Program-made: the position numbers and the translations under genes
Part shown: positions 8,907-20,000 of the stretch, piece by piece
Layout: the number at the start of each line of letters is the position of its first letter
Numbering within the stretch: position 1 is the first letter of the stretch
Assembly (NCBI RefSeq): GCF_014200595.1
Contig: NZ_JACHCG010000006.1
Location: 186,001 to 250,000, forward strand
Length of the DNA: 64,000 bases
Source: Pedobacter cryoconitis
GTDB taxonomy: Bacteria; Bacteroidota; Bacteroidia; Sphingobacteriales; Sphingobacteriaceae
Direction: 5' to 3'
Notes under the pieces: model-generated
Told to the model about the DNA's origin: nothing
Database searches by the model: none
The model's input: only the letters and a program-made list of their open reading frames with translations

Positions 8907-10244
8907 TTATTTGTCTTCTTTAAAGCGGGTGAAAAACAATAAGGCGAGCACACATAAAACAAAGCCTGCAACACCATTTAAACGCAGGCCAAAATCGTGT
9001 CCCGGATCTTTACCATAGATAGTGAGCATCGCAAAAAGTGCAATTCCCAGGGTTTGACCAAGTTTAACAAATAGATATTTTACTGCGAAAAACATGCCTT
9101 CATGGTTTTCTCCGGTCTGCCTGGTATCTTTTTGAGCGATGTCAGCTAGAATGGCATTAGGCAGAATACCAAGAGCAGCCAGCGGAAAAGAAGCACAAAC
9201 CACCAGGATATACATTTGCATAGCCGGCGGAAAAGGCAGGTGCCCAAGAAAGTAAATAGTGACAAAAATAAGACTAAGGATAGCGAAAGCAGCAAGTACC
9301 ATTGCTTTTCTGCCATAGCGTTTTGCGCCGGAATTGACGAAAGGATAAAATAAAAGGGAAAGGAAAACCATAGTCCCCATATATTTTCCGCCGTCCGATT
9401 CAGGAAGTTTCAATAAAACGCTTACGAAATAAAGTAAACCACTCGAAATAATACTTAAAGCCGTATAATAGGCAAAATCTGAAATCAGGTAATATTTAAA
9501 ATTTGCATTGCGGAACGTATTTTTGATAGCTGGAAGCAGGGGGATATGTGTAGGCTTGCCATTACTATATTCCTTTTCATTGATAGTAACCACAGGAAGG
9601 ATCATGACCAGGCCGGAAAAAATACTCAGTCCGATGATCGTATATTGAAGGGCCTGCATTCTTTCCTGAATATGAAATACAAACTGAATCAGATCGGCAA
9701 AATTATTGATCATCGCAGACAGGATCATTCCCATGACAAAACCGACCTGCTGAAAAGTAGAAAGCTTAACTTTTTGTTCTGCTGTATGTGCTAATTCTGC
9801 CAGTAGAGCATTGTAAGGTATGATATAAGTCGTAACTGACATGAAAAATCCAATCAGCATCATGGTAAGCCACCAGGCATTCATAGCAGACTCTGCCTTA
9901 ACCAGCGGATGAAAGATCAATCCGCAGAAAATAACCGCAGGTATAATGGCATAACGCATAATCGGGATACGCCTGCCTTTGGGATTTGTACTTCCATCGC
10001 TCACCGAGGCAATAAAAGGATCATAAAAAGCATCGAATAATCTGCCTGACGCTGCAATCAGGGACAGGATATTAAATATACCAAATACAACCAGCTGAGG
10101 GACTAAAGGAGTTAAGCCGGAATTGGTAGGCGGCAGGTAGAAATAGGGAAGCATTACAATAATAATATTGGTCATAATGCTCCAGCCCATCATTCCGGCT
10201 GCATACGTGATCTCTTTACTTAAGGGCAGTTCCTTCTGCTGCAT
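8907..10244 (-). CDS. MFS transporter, glycoside-pentoside-hexuronide:cation symporter-like
   Basis: The protein has 445 residues with about twelve hydrophobic segments. The early stretch SAASGRLFDAFYDPFIASVSDGS followed by GRRIPIM is characteristic of the GPH/MFS_2 family (melibiose permease type), where the Asp residues of the first helices bind the cation. Substrate cannot be read from sequence; sugars, glycosides or other small solutes are options. The start overlaps the upstream amino acid permease gene by 29 bp, so the two are cotranscribed and probably translationally coupled. No sugar-metabolising gene is nearby. Confidence 0.75.
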   Translation of the reverse strand: MQQKELPLSKEITYAAGMMGWSIMTNIIIVMLPYFYLPPTNSGLTPLVPQLVVFGIFNILSLIAASGRLFDAFYDPFIASVSDGSTNPKGRRIPIMRYAIIPAVIFCGLIFHPLVKAESAMNAWWLTMMLIGFFMSVTTYIIPYNALLAELAHTAEQKVKLSTFQQVGFVMGMILSAMINNFADLIQFVFHIQERMQALQYTIIGLSIFSGLVMILPVVTINEKEYSNGKPTHIPLLPAIKNTFRNANFKYYLISDFAYYTALSIISSGLLYFVSVLLKLPESDGGKYMGTMVFLSLLFYPFVNSGAKRYGRKAMVLAAFAILSLIFVTIYFLGHLPFPPAMQMYILVVCASFPLAALGILPNAILADIAQKDTRQTGENHEGMFFAVKYLFVKLGQTLGIALFAMLTIYGKDPGHDFGLRLNGVAGFVLCVLALLFFTRFKEDK

Positions 10245-11592
10245 CGGCTATTTCCTTCTTTTTATTGAATATTTTTGAAATAAAATAAATGGCTACGAAT
10301 CCTATAAATATATACAATCCATTGCTGGCAGCAGAAGGATCATCTTGATAAATACTGATCCCAACGAATAAATAAAAAGAAATAAATAACACAGGGAGCA
10401 CAGGATACCATTTCATCCTGTAAATATTGCTTTTATCTAAATGAGCAGTAGTTCTGCGCAGGATAAATAAAGTAGCTGCCGAACTTGCTGTTCCGATACA
10501 TTCCAGGATAATGGAGTAGTTGACAATTTTATCGAAAGTCTGTGCGAAAAAGAGCGTAGTCATCACCAGCGCAGTAAAAGTAGTCAGGCTCACTACCATC
10601 ACCTCTGTTTTCTTACTCTTTTGTGCAAAAACAGAAGGGAGTGCTTTTTCTTCACCCATGGCAAACATCGCTCTTGGATTACTTAAAAGATTCACGTTGA
10701 CATAACCCAGAACAGATAAAAAGATAACTGCGGAAAGTATGGTGAAGCCTGCGGGGCCGAAAATCTTACCTGCTAATATCGACGCAATGCTATGTGCAGT
10801 TTTTAGCTGTTCAAACCCGATAACCTTAACATAGGTATAATTGATTAACAGGTACAGCGAAATGATAATAAACAGACCCAGTTTTATACCTTTTGGAATG
10901 ATTTTCTTGGCCTCTTTAACTTCGCCACCCAGGTTGATTGTTTGTGTATATCCTGCAAAAGAAAAGGTAACTGCGATCAGACAAATCCCCAATGCTTTTC
11001 CATAATCTGACCAGACAGGTACGCGACCTGAAGCTGTTTTAAATACAGGGGTGATGATTTCCGTTTGTCCGCCAAAAAATATAGCGCATATCAGTGTCAG
11101 TACGAGTGTAATTTTAATTACTGTCAGGATGTTCTGGACTTTCGAACTCGCTTTTAAACCCATCAGGTTGATACTGTAAAATATAAGTATAGTTACCGCA
11201 GCGACCACAAGCCGGTAAAAGTCGGTCTGCATCTCTGGTGGAAAAATAACACTGCTCAGGTATTCTGAACCAATTAAGGTTACACCAGCCATAGAAGCGG
11301 CACTTGTCAACACGACTATACCATTAATGGCAAAGGCAACCGAAGGATGATAACAGGTAGAAAATATCTTGTAATAACCGCCGGTTACCGGAAAACGTGA
11401 ACCGATTTCTGCATAGATCAGTGCACCACAATAGGCAACCAAACCGCCTATAATCCAGGCCAGAAAGAATAATTCAGGGATCTGTGCCTTGGCAGCTACA
11501 TTAACTGGTGTCCGGAAGATGCCCATTCCAATGACCAGACTGACAACGATCATAGACAGATCGAAAAGGGAAAGCTGTTTTTTAGGCTGCAT
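10216..11592 (-). CDS. APC family amino acid permease
   Basis: The 458-residue membrane protein has the APC-superfamily opening SLFDLSMIVVSLVIGMGIFR (helix 1 with its GxGIF-type unwound substrate-binding segment) and YAEIGSRFPVTGGYYK after helix 2. About twelve membrane spans are visible. It should exchange or import an amino acid across the inner membrane. It is the first gene of a two-gene minus-strand unit with the GPH-type transporter and is divergent from parE across 108 bp. Substrate unknown; a LAT-like exchanger is the closest guess. Confidence 0.8.
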   Translation of the reverse strand: MQPKKQLSLFDLSMIVVSLVIGMGIFRTPVNVAAKAQIPELFFLAWIIGGLVAYCGALIYAEIGSRFPVTGGYYKIFSTCYHPSVAFAINGIVVLTSAASMAGVTLIGSEYLSSVIFPPEMQTDFYRLVVAAVTILIFYSINLMGLKASSKVQNILTVIKITLVLTLICAIFFGGQTEIITPVFKTASGRVPVWSDYGKALGICLIAVTFSFAGYTQTINLGGEVKEAKKIIPKGIKLGLFIIISLYLLINYTYVKVIGFEQLKTAHSIASILAGKIFGPAGFTILSAVIFLSVLGYVNVNLLSNPRAMFAMGEEKALPSVFAQKSKKTEVMVVSLTTFTALVMTTLFFAQTFDKIVNYSIILECIGTASSAATLFILRRTTAHLDKSNIYRMKWYPVLPVLFISFYLFVGISIYQDDPSAASNGLYIFIGFVAIYFISKIFNKKKEIADAAEGTALK

Positions 11593-11674
11593 TTATTGCT
11601 GAAGTAAATGCACGAAGGTAAGGCAAAATGTGTATTTGTTGAAACTTTGATGTTTAATTGAGGTAGCTATTCAT

Positions 11675-11682
11675 TAAATTTG
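11675..11682 (+). promoter_or_regulatory. -7 promoter box (TAAATTTG) of parE
   Basis: TAAATTTG fits TAnnTTTG and predicts transcription starting near 11687. This rules out an in-frame ATG at 11680, which lies within the box, and supports the start at 11701 with a leader of about 14 nt. A TTTG 25 bp upstream (11646-11649) is at longer than usual -33 spacing. Confidence 0.5.
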
Positions 11683-11700
11683 CAGCTCTACACAAAAATT

Positions 11701-13620
11701 ATGGCTGAACCTATATATAACGATGACAGTATACGGTCACTGGACTGGAAAGAACACATCAGATTACGCCCTGGTATGTATATCGGGAAGTTGGGTGATG
11801 GCTCCGCTCAGGATGACGGTATTTATGTCTTGCTAAAGGAGATCATGGATAACTCTATTGATGAGTTTGTAATGGGGTCCGGCCGTACCATTGATATCAC
11901 TGTTTCGGATTCTAAGGTAAATGTACGTGATTATGGCCGTGGTATTCCATTGGGTAAAGTGATTGACTGTGTATCAAAGATCAATACCGGTGGTAAATAT
12001 GATAGTAATGCTTTCCAGAAATCAGTAGGGCTGAACGGGGTAGGTACGAAAGCGGTAAATGCTTTGTCAACTAATTTCGTGGTACAGTCTTATCGTGATG
12101 GAAAAACGAAAAAGGTGGAGTTTTCAAGAGGAGAGATCACCATGGATCATCCCATTATTGATACGACGCAAAGAAATGGTACTGCCATTACCTTCTATCC
12201 TGATGAGACTATTTTCAGAAATTACCATTATATCCCTGATTTTGTAGAAAGTATGATCTGGAACTATGTGTTCCTGAATACTGGTTTAACGGTTAATTTT
12301 AACAATCAAAAATACTTGTCGGAACGTGGACTGTACGATTTGCTGCATAAGGTAGCAGATGTAGAGAATATCCGTTATCCGATTATTCACCTGAAAGGGA
12401 ATGATATCGAGATTGCGATGACCCATGGTCAGCAGTATGGAGAAGATTATCATTCTTTTGTGAATGGACAGCATACAACTCAGGGTGGTACACACCAGGC
12501 TGCTTTCAGAGAGGCGGTTGTGAAAACTATCCGTGAGTTTTATAAAAAAGAATACGAAGCTTCTGATATCCGTTCTTCCATTATTGCTGCGATTTCTGTT
12601 CGCGTGCAGGAGCCGGTATTTGAGTCACAGACAAAAACTAAACTGGGTTCTCAGAATATGGGGCCTGAAGGGCCTTCTGTACGTACTTTCATTAATGATT
12701 TCGTTAAAAAAGAACTGGATGATTATCTGCACAAGCATACTGATGTTGCAGATGCTTTATTAAAGCGTATCCTGCAATCTGAACGTGAACGTAAGGATAT
12801 TGCCGGGATCAAGAAACTGGCGAATGACAGGGCTAAAAAAGCATCACTTCACAATAAGAAACTCAGAGATTGTAAAGTCCATTTCAGCAGTACGCATGAA
12901 AAACGTTATGAAACTACGTTGTTTATTACCGAAGGGGATTCTGCATCCGGATCTATTACCAAATCCAGAGATGTAGATTGCCAGGCAGTATTCAGTTTAA
13001 AGGGGAAACCTCTGAATTGTTATGAACTGACCAAAAAGGTGGTTTATGAAAATGAGGAATTCAACTTATTGCAGCATGCACTGAATATTGAAGATGGGCT
13101 GGAAGGTTTGCATTATAACAATATCGTGATCGCTACTGATGCCGATGTGGATGGTATGCACATCAGGTTATTGATGATGACATTCTTTTTGCAGTTCTTC
13201 CCTGACCTGGTGAGAGCCGGGCACGTATATATTCTGCAAACCCCTTTATTCAGGGTACGTAATAAGAAAGAAACGATCTATTGCTATAGTGATGATGAAC
13301 GTAAAAAAGCAATTGAGAAATTAGGAAATAAACCGGAGATTACACGATTTAAAGGTTTGGGAGAGATTTCTCCTGATGAGTTTGGTCTGTTTATCGGTAA
13401 AGATATCCGCTTAGACCCTGTAATTCTGAAAGATCAGACGATTAAAAACCTGCTGGAATACTATATGGGTAAAAATACACCAGACAGACAACAGCATATT
13501 ATCAGAAACTTAAGAATAGAAAAGGATACCGTAGAAGCGTTGATCTCATCTGATTTAGATGCGGCTACAGCGGCAGTTTCTGAAGATATCATTGAAGATG
13601 AAATTGCAGAATCGGCTTAG
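11701..13620 (+). CDS. parE: DNA topoisomerase IV subunit B
   Basis: The protein has 639 residues. The GHKL ATPase domain shows [19 protein letters not shown] and [13 protein letters not shown], and a transducer segment includes the QTKTKLGS loop. The TOPRIM domain has [10 protein letters not shown] and the metal-binding [10 protein letters not shown], and the tail is short. Topoisomerase IV decatenates daughter chromosomes; ParC is encoded 10 kb away on the same strand. Assignment to topoisomerase IV rather than gyrase rests on the companion ParC type and the absence of a gyrase B insert. ATG at 11701 (MAEPIYNDD) was chosen because of the promoter position. The 3' end overlaps the convergent yihY gene by 4 bp. 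Confidence 0.9.
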   Translation: MAEPIYNDDSIRSLDWKEHIRLRPGMYIGKLGDGSAQDDGIYVLLKEIMDNSIDEFVMGSGRTIDITVSDSKVNVRDYGRGIPLGKVIDCVSKINTGGKYDSNAFQKSVGLNGVGTKAVNALSTNFVVQSYRDGKTKKVEFSRGEITMDHPIIDTTQRNGTAITFYPDETIFRNYHYIPDFVESMIWNYVFLNTGLTVNFNNQKYLSERGLYDLLHKVADVENIRYPIIHLKGNDIEIAMTHGQQYGEDYHSFVNGQHTTQGGTHQAAFREAVVKTIREFYKKEYEASDIRSSIIAAISVRVQEPVFESQTKTKLGSQNMGPEGPSVRTFINDFVKKELDDYLHKHTDVADALLKRILQSERERKDIAGIKKLANDRAKKASLHNKKLRDCKVHFSSTHEKRYETTLFITEGDSASGSITKSRDVDCQAVFSLKGKPLNCYELTKKVVYENEEFNLLQHALNIEDGLEGLHYNNIVIATDADVDGMHIRLLMMTFFLQFFPDLVRAGHVYILQTPLFRVRNKKETIYCYSDDERKKAIEKLGNKPEITRFKGLGEISPDEFGLFIGKDIRLDPVILKDQTIKNLLEYYMGKNTPDRQQHIIRNLRIEKDTVEALISSDLDAATAAVSEDIIEDEIAESA

Positions 13621-13630
13621 GCCGATTCTG
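13607..13630. terminator. Hairpin carrying the stop codons of parE and yihY in its loop
   Basis: CAGAATCGGC (13607-13616), loop TTAG, GCCGATTCTG (13621-13630) is a perfect 10-bp stem. The loop contains both stops: parE TAG (13618-13620) and, on the other strand, yihY TAA (13619-13617). A T-rich run follows on the plus strand, so it can terminate parE. Because the stem is coding on both strands, both proteins end in Glu-Ser-Ala. Confidence 0.8.
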
Positions 13631-14630
13631 TTTTTGTTTCCTTAGGGTGTTGCGGAGGTAAAACATCCACTTTTTCTTCGACCACAGTAATCTGTGTGTG
13701 TACTGCATATTTACTTGGTCTTATTCCTTTATCATATTTTTCTGCATAAGCCTGGGTAAACTCAGCTCCGAAGTATAAAATAATAGAGGTATAGTATATC
13801 CATAACAAGATCACGATAATCGAACTTGCCGCACCAAATGCCGATGCAGGATTTCCTTTCTCAATATAAACGCCAATCAGGTATTTACCTAAACTGAATA
13901 ATAGTGCAGTAAATAAAGCACCTATGATAGCTGATTTCCATCGTAGAATGACATCTGGTAATACTTTGAAAATAATAGTAAATACTGCGGTTACAGCTGC
14001 TAAAGTGAAAGCATTGTTCAGGATATAGATCAATAGGGTAGTGGTGGTATCGGCTACAGGAATAACTTCACCTATTTTGCTCCTGCTCACTAACTCTCCT
14101 AATTTAGAACCCAGCCCGACTACGATACTGTTAATAACCAGTGAAACCAGTAGAAGGAAACCCATTGATATAATCAGTGAAAAGGAAAGTAACCTGTTAG
14201 TCAGCATTTTTAACCAGCCTTTTTTAGGGACAGCTTTCACTTTCCAGATCATATTGATGCTGTCTTGTATTTCTATGAAGATCGCGGTGGAACCAACAAT
14301 TAAAGTTCCGATTCCAATGATCAAACCGATAGTGCTTTTACCGGTAAGATTGGCGTTTGCTACAAATCCTTGTATTTGTTTGGCCGCTTCAGGGCTTACC
14401 ATGTCACTGATCTGCGCAAATAATTCGGTACCTGGATTTATTTTATTGTTGAAAAATATACTTGCAGCTGCAATAACAATGATGATCAGTGGAGTTAAAG
14501 AGAAAATCGTATAGTAAGCAAGTGCTGCGCTCAATTTCATCACACGGTCCTCGATAAAGCCTGCCCCGGCAGCCACAAACAAATGGTACAGCGCAATAAA
14601 GAAATGTTTAATTTTATGTAGTACTTTCAT
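13617..14630 (-). CDS. YihY/BrkB family inner-membrane protein
   Basis: The 337-residue protein has six hydrophobic segments and family landmarks: [20 protein letters not shown] near the N-terminus, a central [12 protein letters not shown] span, [20 protein letters not shown], and [20 protein letters not shown] near the C-terminus. The function of the family is not settled: it was once called ribonuclease BN in error and is now regarded as a membrane protein of unknown role, perhaps a transporter. It lies 30 bp downstream of tamA and probably forms one operon with tamB-tamA. It ends within the hairpin shared with parE. Confidence 0.8.
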   Translation of the reverse strand: MKVLHKIKHFFIALYHLFVAAGAGFIEDRVMKLSAALAYYTIFSLTPLIIIVIAAASIFFNNKINPGTELFAQISDMVSPEAAKQIQGFVANANLTGKSTIGLIIGIGTLIVGSTAIFIEIQDSINMIWKVKAVPKKGWLKMLTNRLLSFSLIISMGFLLLVSLVINSIVVGLGSKLGELVSRSKIGEVIPVADTTTTLLIYILNNAFTLAAVTAVFTIIFKVLPDVILRWKSAIIGALFTALLFSLGKYLIGVYIEKGNPASAFGAASSIIVILLWIYYTSIILYFGAEFTQAYAEKYDKGIRPSKYAVHTQITVVEEKVDVLPPQHPKETKTESA

Positions 14631-14660
14631 TAGATAGATGTCTTTAAATAGGATTGGTAA

Positions 14661-16952
14661 TTAGAATGGATAGCCAATTCCTATGTTATAAACTAAGTTT
14701 TCTTTTCTCCAGGCTTTATCACCGAAGGCAACCTGATCAATTACCCATCTTTGTCCTTCTGGCAGGTATGGTTTTCTGATCGGGAAGGCTACGTCTAGAC
14801 GGACAACAAAGATTTTAGCATCTACACGTAAACCTGCTCCGGTGGAGACTGCCATTTGACTTAAAGCATTATTTAATTTGAAACCTGAACCTGGTCTGGA
14901 TGGATCTTCTTTTCGTAGCCAGATATTTCCTGCATCAGCAAACAAAGCTCCGTATAAGACACTGACTAATTTAAAACGCAGCTCAGTGTTCAACATGATT
15001 TTTATGTCACCGCTTTGATCTGCATATTGGACTGTATCTGGAACTTTGTAAGTGCCTGGTCCCAGTGACCTTGATGCAAAACCACGAATATCATTTGTTC
15101 CACCAGCAAAAAATTGTTTGACGAACGGCATGGAAGTACTACTACCATATGCATAACCATATCCCAGATTAAGGCGGTTGGCCCAAATCACATTTCTATT
15201 GATCTTATAATAATCTCTAAGATCTGTCTCCAATCTTACGAATTGTGTTAATGGAACTTTGAAAATTGTTTTAGTACCTGTGTCATTTTTGGATACGAAT
15301 AATCCCCAAAGATTTCCACCTGTTTGTATATTTCCATTGAAATATATATTATTTCTTCTGGACTCTTCCATCTGATTGGTATAGGTGAAATTGTAGCTGC
15401 TTCCAATGATAAATTGTTTTTCAAGAATGTTTCTTAATCCAGGATTTGCAAGATATAAGCTGTCCTCTTTTAACTTATTTACTGATGGTTTTACGTAAGT
15501 GACTGAAATAGGATTAAAAGTATGTTCTTTATACAAGTTTTCTTTCCATAAATACCCATATTCAGCTTTAAATGAACTTAAATCATATAAAGATCCTCTG
15601 CTTAACAACTCATAAGACAGCGATGCAATAGTTTTTGGGATGAAGGCAGTTGTGCTATTAGGTTTATAAAAGGGAACGATAAATCTTGGAAAGGTTAATT
15701 TTCCCTGAGCCGTAAATGAATAGGAATTAAGATTCTGTGCTTGTCCGCTTACCTGTGTTTCAAAACCACCACTTACACTTACATCAAGTTGCTCAGCCCC
15801 TCTGAATAAGTTCCTGGTAGTTTGAGTTACTTTCACTTCCGAACCCACAAAGTTGTTGGATTTACTTGTTCCGGTCACTGCAAATGATAAAGAGTTTTTC
15901 TTTAAAGGGGTCAGATAAATATTCAAATCCAGCTGGTTATTTTTAAAACTGTCAACTGGTAGAAATTCTGCTTTAACAGCCTGGAAAGCATTGATATTAA
16001 CCATTCGGTTTAAAGACTGGTTATGATCTTTTCTGTTATAAGTTTCCCCTTTTTTAAAGAAGACCAGTCTATCAAATAAACGAGGTTTAAATGTTTTTTT
16101 ATCATCATAGATCTCGAAATCATTATATTCAATAGGTTGCAATTTCCTCAGTACAGAATCCCTTCTCAGGGAGTAGTTCGGATATATCTTAATTTCTTTG
16201 ATTGTATATGGCTTCAAACCTGCATCAGGTGCTATATCTTTTACTTTCACCGTAATATTAACCTGGCTTTTTCCGATAGTACTATCTACCTGAAGTATCA
16301 GATAATCCGGGCTGAAATAGAAATAACCATTTTCTTTCAGATCGTTATCTATACGGATCCGTTCATTTTTAAAGACTTCAAGATTATAAAAATCTCCTTT
16401 TTTAAGCAATGTTTTTCCTTTGTTCTGGTTCACAATATTGGCAAGATTACCCGTGTCTTTAGGAAAAGTGATGTTATTGATTTTATAGCGGGTACCCGTT
16501 TCTGCTTTATAAATAGCTTTACCTGAACGGTTTTTAACAATAGTATCTCCTGTTACTACAGATTGCAGGTATCCCTGGCTAATCAGGTAACTCGTTAATA
16601 TGGCATTATTGCTTTTTAATTTAACATCACTCAGTAATACAGGAGGTTCTCCAACTTTCGTTCTTAGCCAATGACGGATACCTTTAGGTTTTTTAGGTTC
16701 ACCGGCAAGGTTATAGATATATAATTTTGGTCTTAAGCCAAGAATCGTTTTATTCGGTGCAGGTCTTGTTTTGCTTTCTAAATCGCTCTTTACATTCTTT
16801 TCATCTGCAATTTTTGAAGAAGAATCGGGATTGATCTTTACCTCAGCACCTGTATATAAGGTCTGTCCGGGTTTTAGATATTTAGTGTTGCTACAGGCAG
16901 CCCACACTAAACACGAAAAGATTAATAAAGAGGGTAGAATTAGTTTTTTCAT
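14661..16952 (-). CDS. tamA: TamA-like Omp85 outer-membrane assembly protein
   Basis: The protein has 763 residues. A lipoprotein-type signal ends at LVWAAC (Cys19), followed by SNTKYLKPGQ, typical of Bacteroidota TamA/BamA-like lipoproteins. POTRA-like domains fill about residues 60-340 (YKINNITFPKDTG, YTIKEIKIYPNYSL). The rest is a 16-strand-type barrel with the Omp85 substrate-loop motif GGTNDIRGF and a terminal NIGIGYPF. It lies immediately downstream of tamB, and the two should span the envelope to place outer-membrane components. The lipid anchor is the main difference from proteobacterial TamA. BamA itself is less likely, given pairing with tamB and the lipobox. Confidence 0.85.
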   Translation of the reverse strand: MKKLILPSLLIFSCLVWAACSNTKYLKPGQTLYTGAEVKINPDSSSKIADEKNVKSDLESKTRPAPNKTILGLRPKLYIYNLAGEPKKPKGIRHWLRTKVGEPPVLLSDVKLKSNNAILTSYLISQGYLQSVVTGDTIVKNRSGKAIYKAETGTRYKINNITFPKDTGNLANIVNQNKGKTLLKKGDFYNLEVFKNERIRIDNDLKENGYFYFSPDYLILQVDSTIGKSQVNITVKVKDIAPDAGLKPYTIKEIKIYPNYSLRRDSVLRKLQPIEYNDFEIYDDKKTFKPRLFDRLVFFKKGETYNRKDHNQSLNRMVNINAFQAVKAEFLPVDSFKNNQLDLNIYLTPLKKNSLSFAVTGTSKSNNFVGSEVKVTQTTRNLFRGAEQLDVSVSGGFETQVSGQAQNLNSYSFTAQGKLTFPRFIVPFYKPNSTTAFIPKTIASLSYELLSRGSLYDLSSFKAEYGYLWKENLYKEHTFNPISVTYVKPSVNKLKEDSLYLANPGLRNILEKQFIIGSSYNFTYTNQMEESRRNNIYFNGNIQTGGNLWGLFVSKNDTGTKTIFKVPLTQFVRLETDLRDYYKINRNVIWANRLNLGYGYAYGSSTSMPFVKQFFAGGTNDIRGFASRSLGPGTYKVPDTVQYADQSGDIKIMLNTELRFKLVSVLYGALFADAGNIWLRKEDPSRPGSGFKLNNALSQMAVSTGAGLRVDAKIFVVRLDVAFPIRKPYLPEGQRWVIDQVAFGDKAWRKENLVYNIGIGYPF

Positions 16953-16970
16953 TCAGTACTTATGTTTGAT

Positions 16971-17002
16971 AAGCTTCTACAGGTTTAAATCTGTAGAAGC
17001 TT
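16971..17002 (-). promoter_or_regulatory. Intercistronic hairpin between tamB and tamA
   Basis: AAGCTTCTACAG (16971-16982), an 8-nt loop and CTGTAGAAGCTT (16991-17002) form a perfect 12-bp stem. On the minus strand, where the operon is transcribed, no T-run follows, so it should not stop transcription. It could stabilise or separate the two messages, or modulate tamA translation, whose ATG is 18 nt beyond. A T-run exists only on the plus strand, where there is no gene to terminate. Confidence 0.6.
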
Positions 17003-17021
17003 TTGTTTTTTATGTTAAATC

Positions 17022-20000
17022 TTATTTTTCGCTTTTTGCTGGTGTAGTATTCACAGCTTTCTCTTTTGGTTTCTGCTCAGTAGTGATCTGATTCCGTTTT
17101 CTTCTTTTCTGGAAGATCTCTTTGAATTTATTATAATCAACAACTAAAGCAAATCCAACACCTGTCTCAATAATCTGCCCTTCAATTACACCTTCGTTCT
17201 GGTTCCGTCTGTAAGCCCTCAAACGGTATCTGCCATCAGCAGAAAGCGCATATTCCACGTTCACATTACCTGCAATATTTGTTGAGTTCTGTCCGGGTGC
17301 CTGCGGGCCTTCCAGACCAAATGAACTTCCTACAGTAACTGTTAACCTGTCATTCAATAGTTTTTTAGATAAACCTACTTCCAGATCTGTTTTTTGTTGT
17401 AATGAACCAGTAGAGTAATCTTCTGATGAATTCACTCCAAAGTTTATATCTACGCCTTTAACCAAATCAGAAGCCAGATTGTTTAACTGATCTGTCAGTA
17501 AATTACTCACACTTGAACGGGCCATTGAGGATACACCGCCCCCGCCACCAACAAGACTCTCGAATGGATTGTCCGCAATAAAACGGCCTAGTGCTAATAA
17601 AGCAAATACCTGTTTATTCAATTGTCCTTCGTCTCTGTTTACATTCTGTATTTTAGTATAAACCTGTCCACCCAAAGCACCTTGTTCATTTGCTGGCATA
17701 TCGAGTTTAAAAGATATAGTAGGTTTCATCAGCTGATCTTTCATGTATAGATAAACCTGGAAAGGTAACTTTGTTTTAGCCTGAACAAGATCAGGTGCAT
17801 TTAACAGATCAATTGGTGCAGCATTAACTTCATATAATGCAGTCAGGTCTACATTTGCTTCTGTAGGCTCTCCCGTCCAGATGATACTGCTTCCTTTAAC
17901 CAGTTTAAATGATCTTTTAGCCAACCCACCGATAGATAAGTTATATGAACCCTCATTCAGATCGTAACGGCCCGTTAAACTGGTTTTTCCACTAGGGTCC
18001 ATCGTTGCGATCAGGTTAGCCGTTCCTTTTACCTTCAGTGCATCACCATTAGCGGGGTCAACCACCACGTTCAGTTCTGCATCCGGGTCAATCTTAATAT
18101 TGGCACTCAGATTAATTCCTTTGATCGGAGATTTACTGATACTATCTGCTTTCAGCGCTTTCTGACCATTAAATGGTGCAGCATCTGCATCAATAAACTG
18201 TACAATTCCCTCCTGGCTGATTACCGAAGGATCATCCGGAGGTAGTGCGAAAAAGAACTTGGTACCTTTCTCTACCTGAACGTTCATATTGATATCCGGC
18301 TGGTTTAAATCACCCCTTACCTTAATCAGGCTGGATAAGAAAACTGTTCCATAGATCATTTCATTATCTGCTGCTGTAGAATGCAGCGCTCTGAAATTAT
18401 CAGTTTTGATATCCATATTGAACTTGAAGTTCCTGTAATCTTTGGTCAGGATCCCACCATTTATCGTCGCTTGTTTATTCAGCGAATCAATAATGGTAAA
18501 ATTGTTAAACTTAACGCCCTCTTCAGTAAAGCTGATTGTCTCATTCGGCATTCTGAAATATGAATTTACATAAGTTGCATTGAATGCAGCCTGGTTAAAT
18601 TTAACGTCTCCCAAAACTTTTGGTGAAGCGATCGCCCCTTTAATGGAAAGTTGTCCGGTTATTGTTCCTGAACCCTGTTTTATTTGTCCCATGGAAACGC
18701 TTTCCAATTCCTTAAGGTCTATTTTGTCAATATTCAAAGTAAGATCCAATGCATTTTCGGCTTTCGTATAATAGAATCCGTTTACCCTTAACTCATGTAC
18801 CCCGGTTAAAGCAATATTGGTTTCAAATGCATTCTCTGTATTGTTGTTTACAGCCACACGTAGCGTTCCCAACTGATCTTTCTGATAACGAAGGTGATCA
18901 ATGGTCAGGTTAGCTTCGAATTTTGGGCTTCCTGTTAATTCTTTCACATCCACTGTTCCATTGATTGCTCCGCCTACTAAAGAACTGTCTTGTTCTGCAA
19001 ATTTGGTCAATGTTTCTATTTGAAAATTCTTAAACTCTACTTTAAGCGGTGAACCTGGAGTTGAATTCAAACTATTTACACTGAGTAACTGTCCTCCTTT
19101 ACTCAGGTTAAACTGATTTGCCAGGATACCCGAAGCTCCGAACTGAATGAAGTTTTCTGGAGAAACTGACCATTTATCATAATTTAAAAGTAGTTTCTGA
19201 GGATCGAAACTGAACTGAAAGTTTTTATTAATTGATTTAAAAGTACCGCCAAGTACATATTTATCTTTCAGTTTACTATCTCTAAGGAAAATGTTAACAC
19301 CTAATATATTATTAGCTGCTTCACCACTTAGTTCTGTATTATATAAAGCTATTGATTTGCTTTGTACATGTTTTACCAATAACTTATAGTTCAGTTTCTG
19401 GTTAGAATTGTCTACCGTAAGACGTGTACTGTCCACCTGGTAATCTCCATAAACTACTTGTGGGACCCAGGCATTCATGACTAAACTGTCTTTTTTCGTA
19501 TCCAGTAAACCATTGATTCTGGAAGGAGAGAAGGTGGTTAGTGCAGGGATAAAGTTTTTAATGAACTTAGGGTTATAAATGTTCATATTAAATCTGAAAC
19601 GCTGATCCGGTATCTTCGTCACCTCACCAAATGCATAATATTTATTAATCTGGTTAATTATTGCCGGAGCAAGGTTAGTAAGTTGATATTGTCCATCGAC
19701 ACGTGCACTCAGCAACTCTGATTTTAAAGTTAATAAGGTATGCCTGGCTGTCGCTTCGGCGTGTACATCAATGGTATCTACATTAAACCTTTGTCCATCT
19801 TTAACCAGTTGCATACCTCTGATACTTACATCTCCATTCAGGTAATTAGGATCAGCAGTTTTTATGTCGGCTTTAACCAGACCAGCCATTCTCAATTCAG
19901 TAGCACTGAAGTTTAGTTTTTGAAGATCAACTTGTTTTAAGTTAAGGTCCGCTTTAACAGCTGGATACTTACCCGCCATATCTATAAAAGCAGTTAGATT

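Noticed and set aside
14041..14514. 157-codon plus-strand frame opposite yihY
   Set aside because: Antisense of hydrophobic helices; yihY is well supported.
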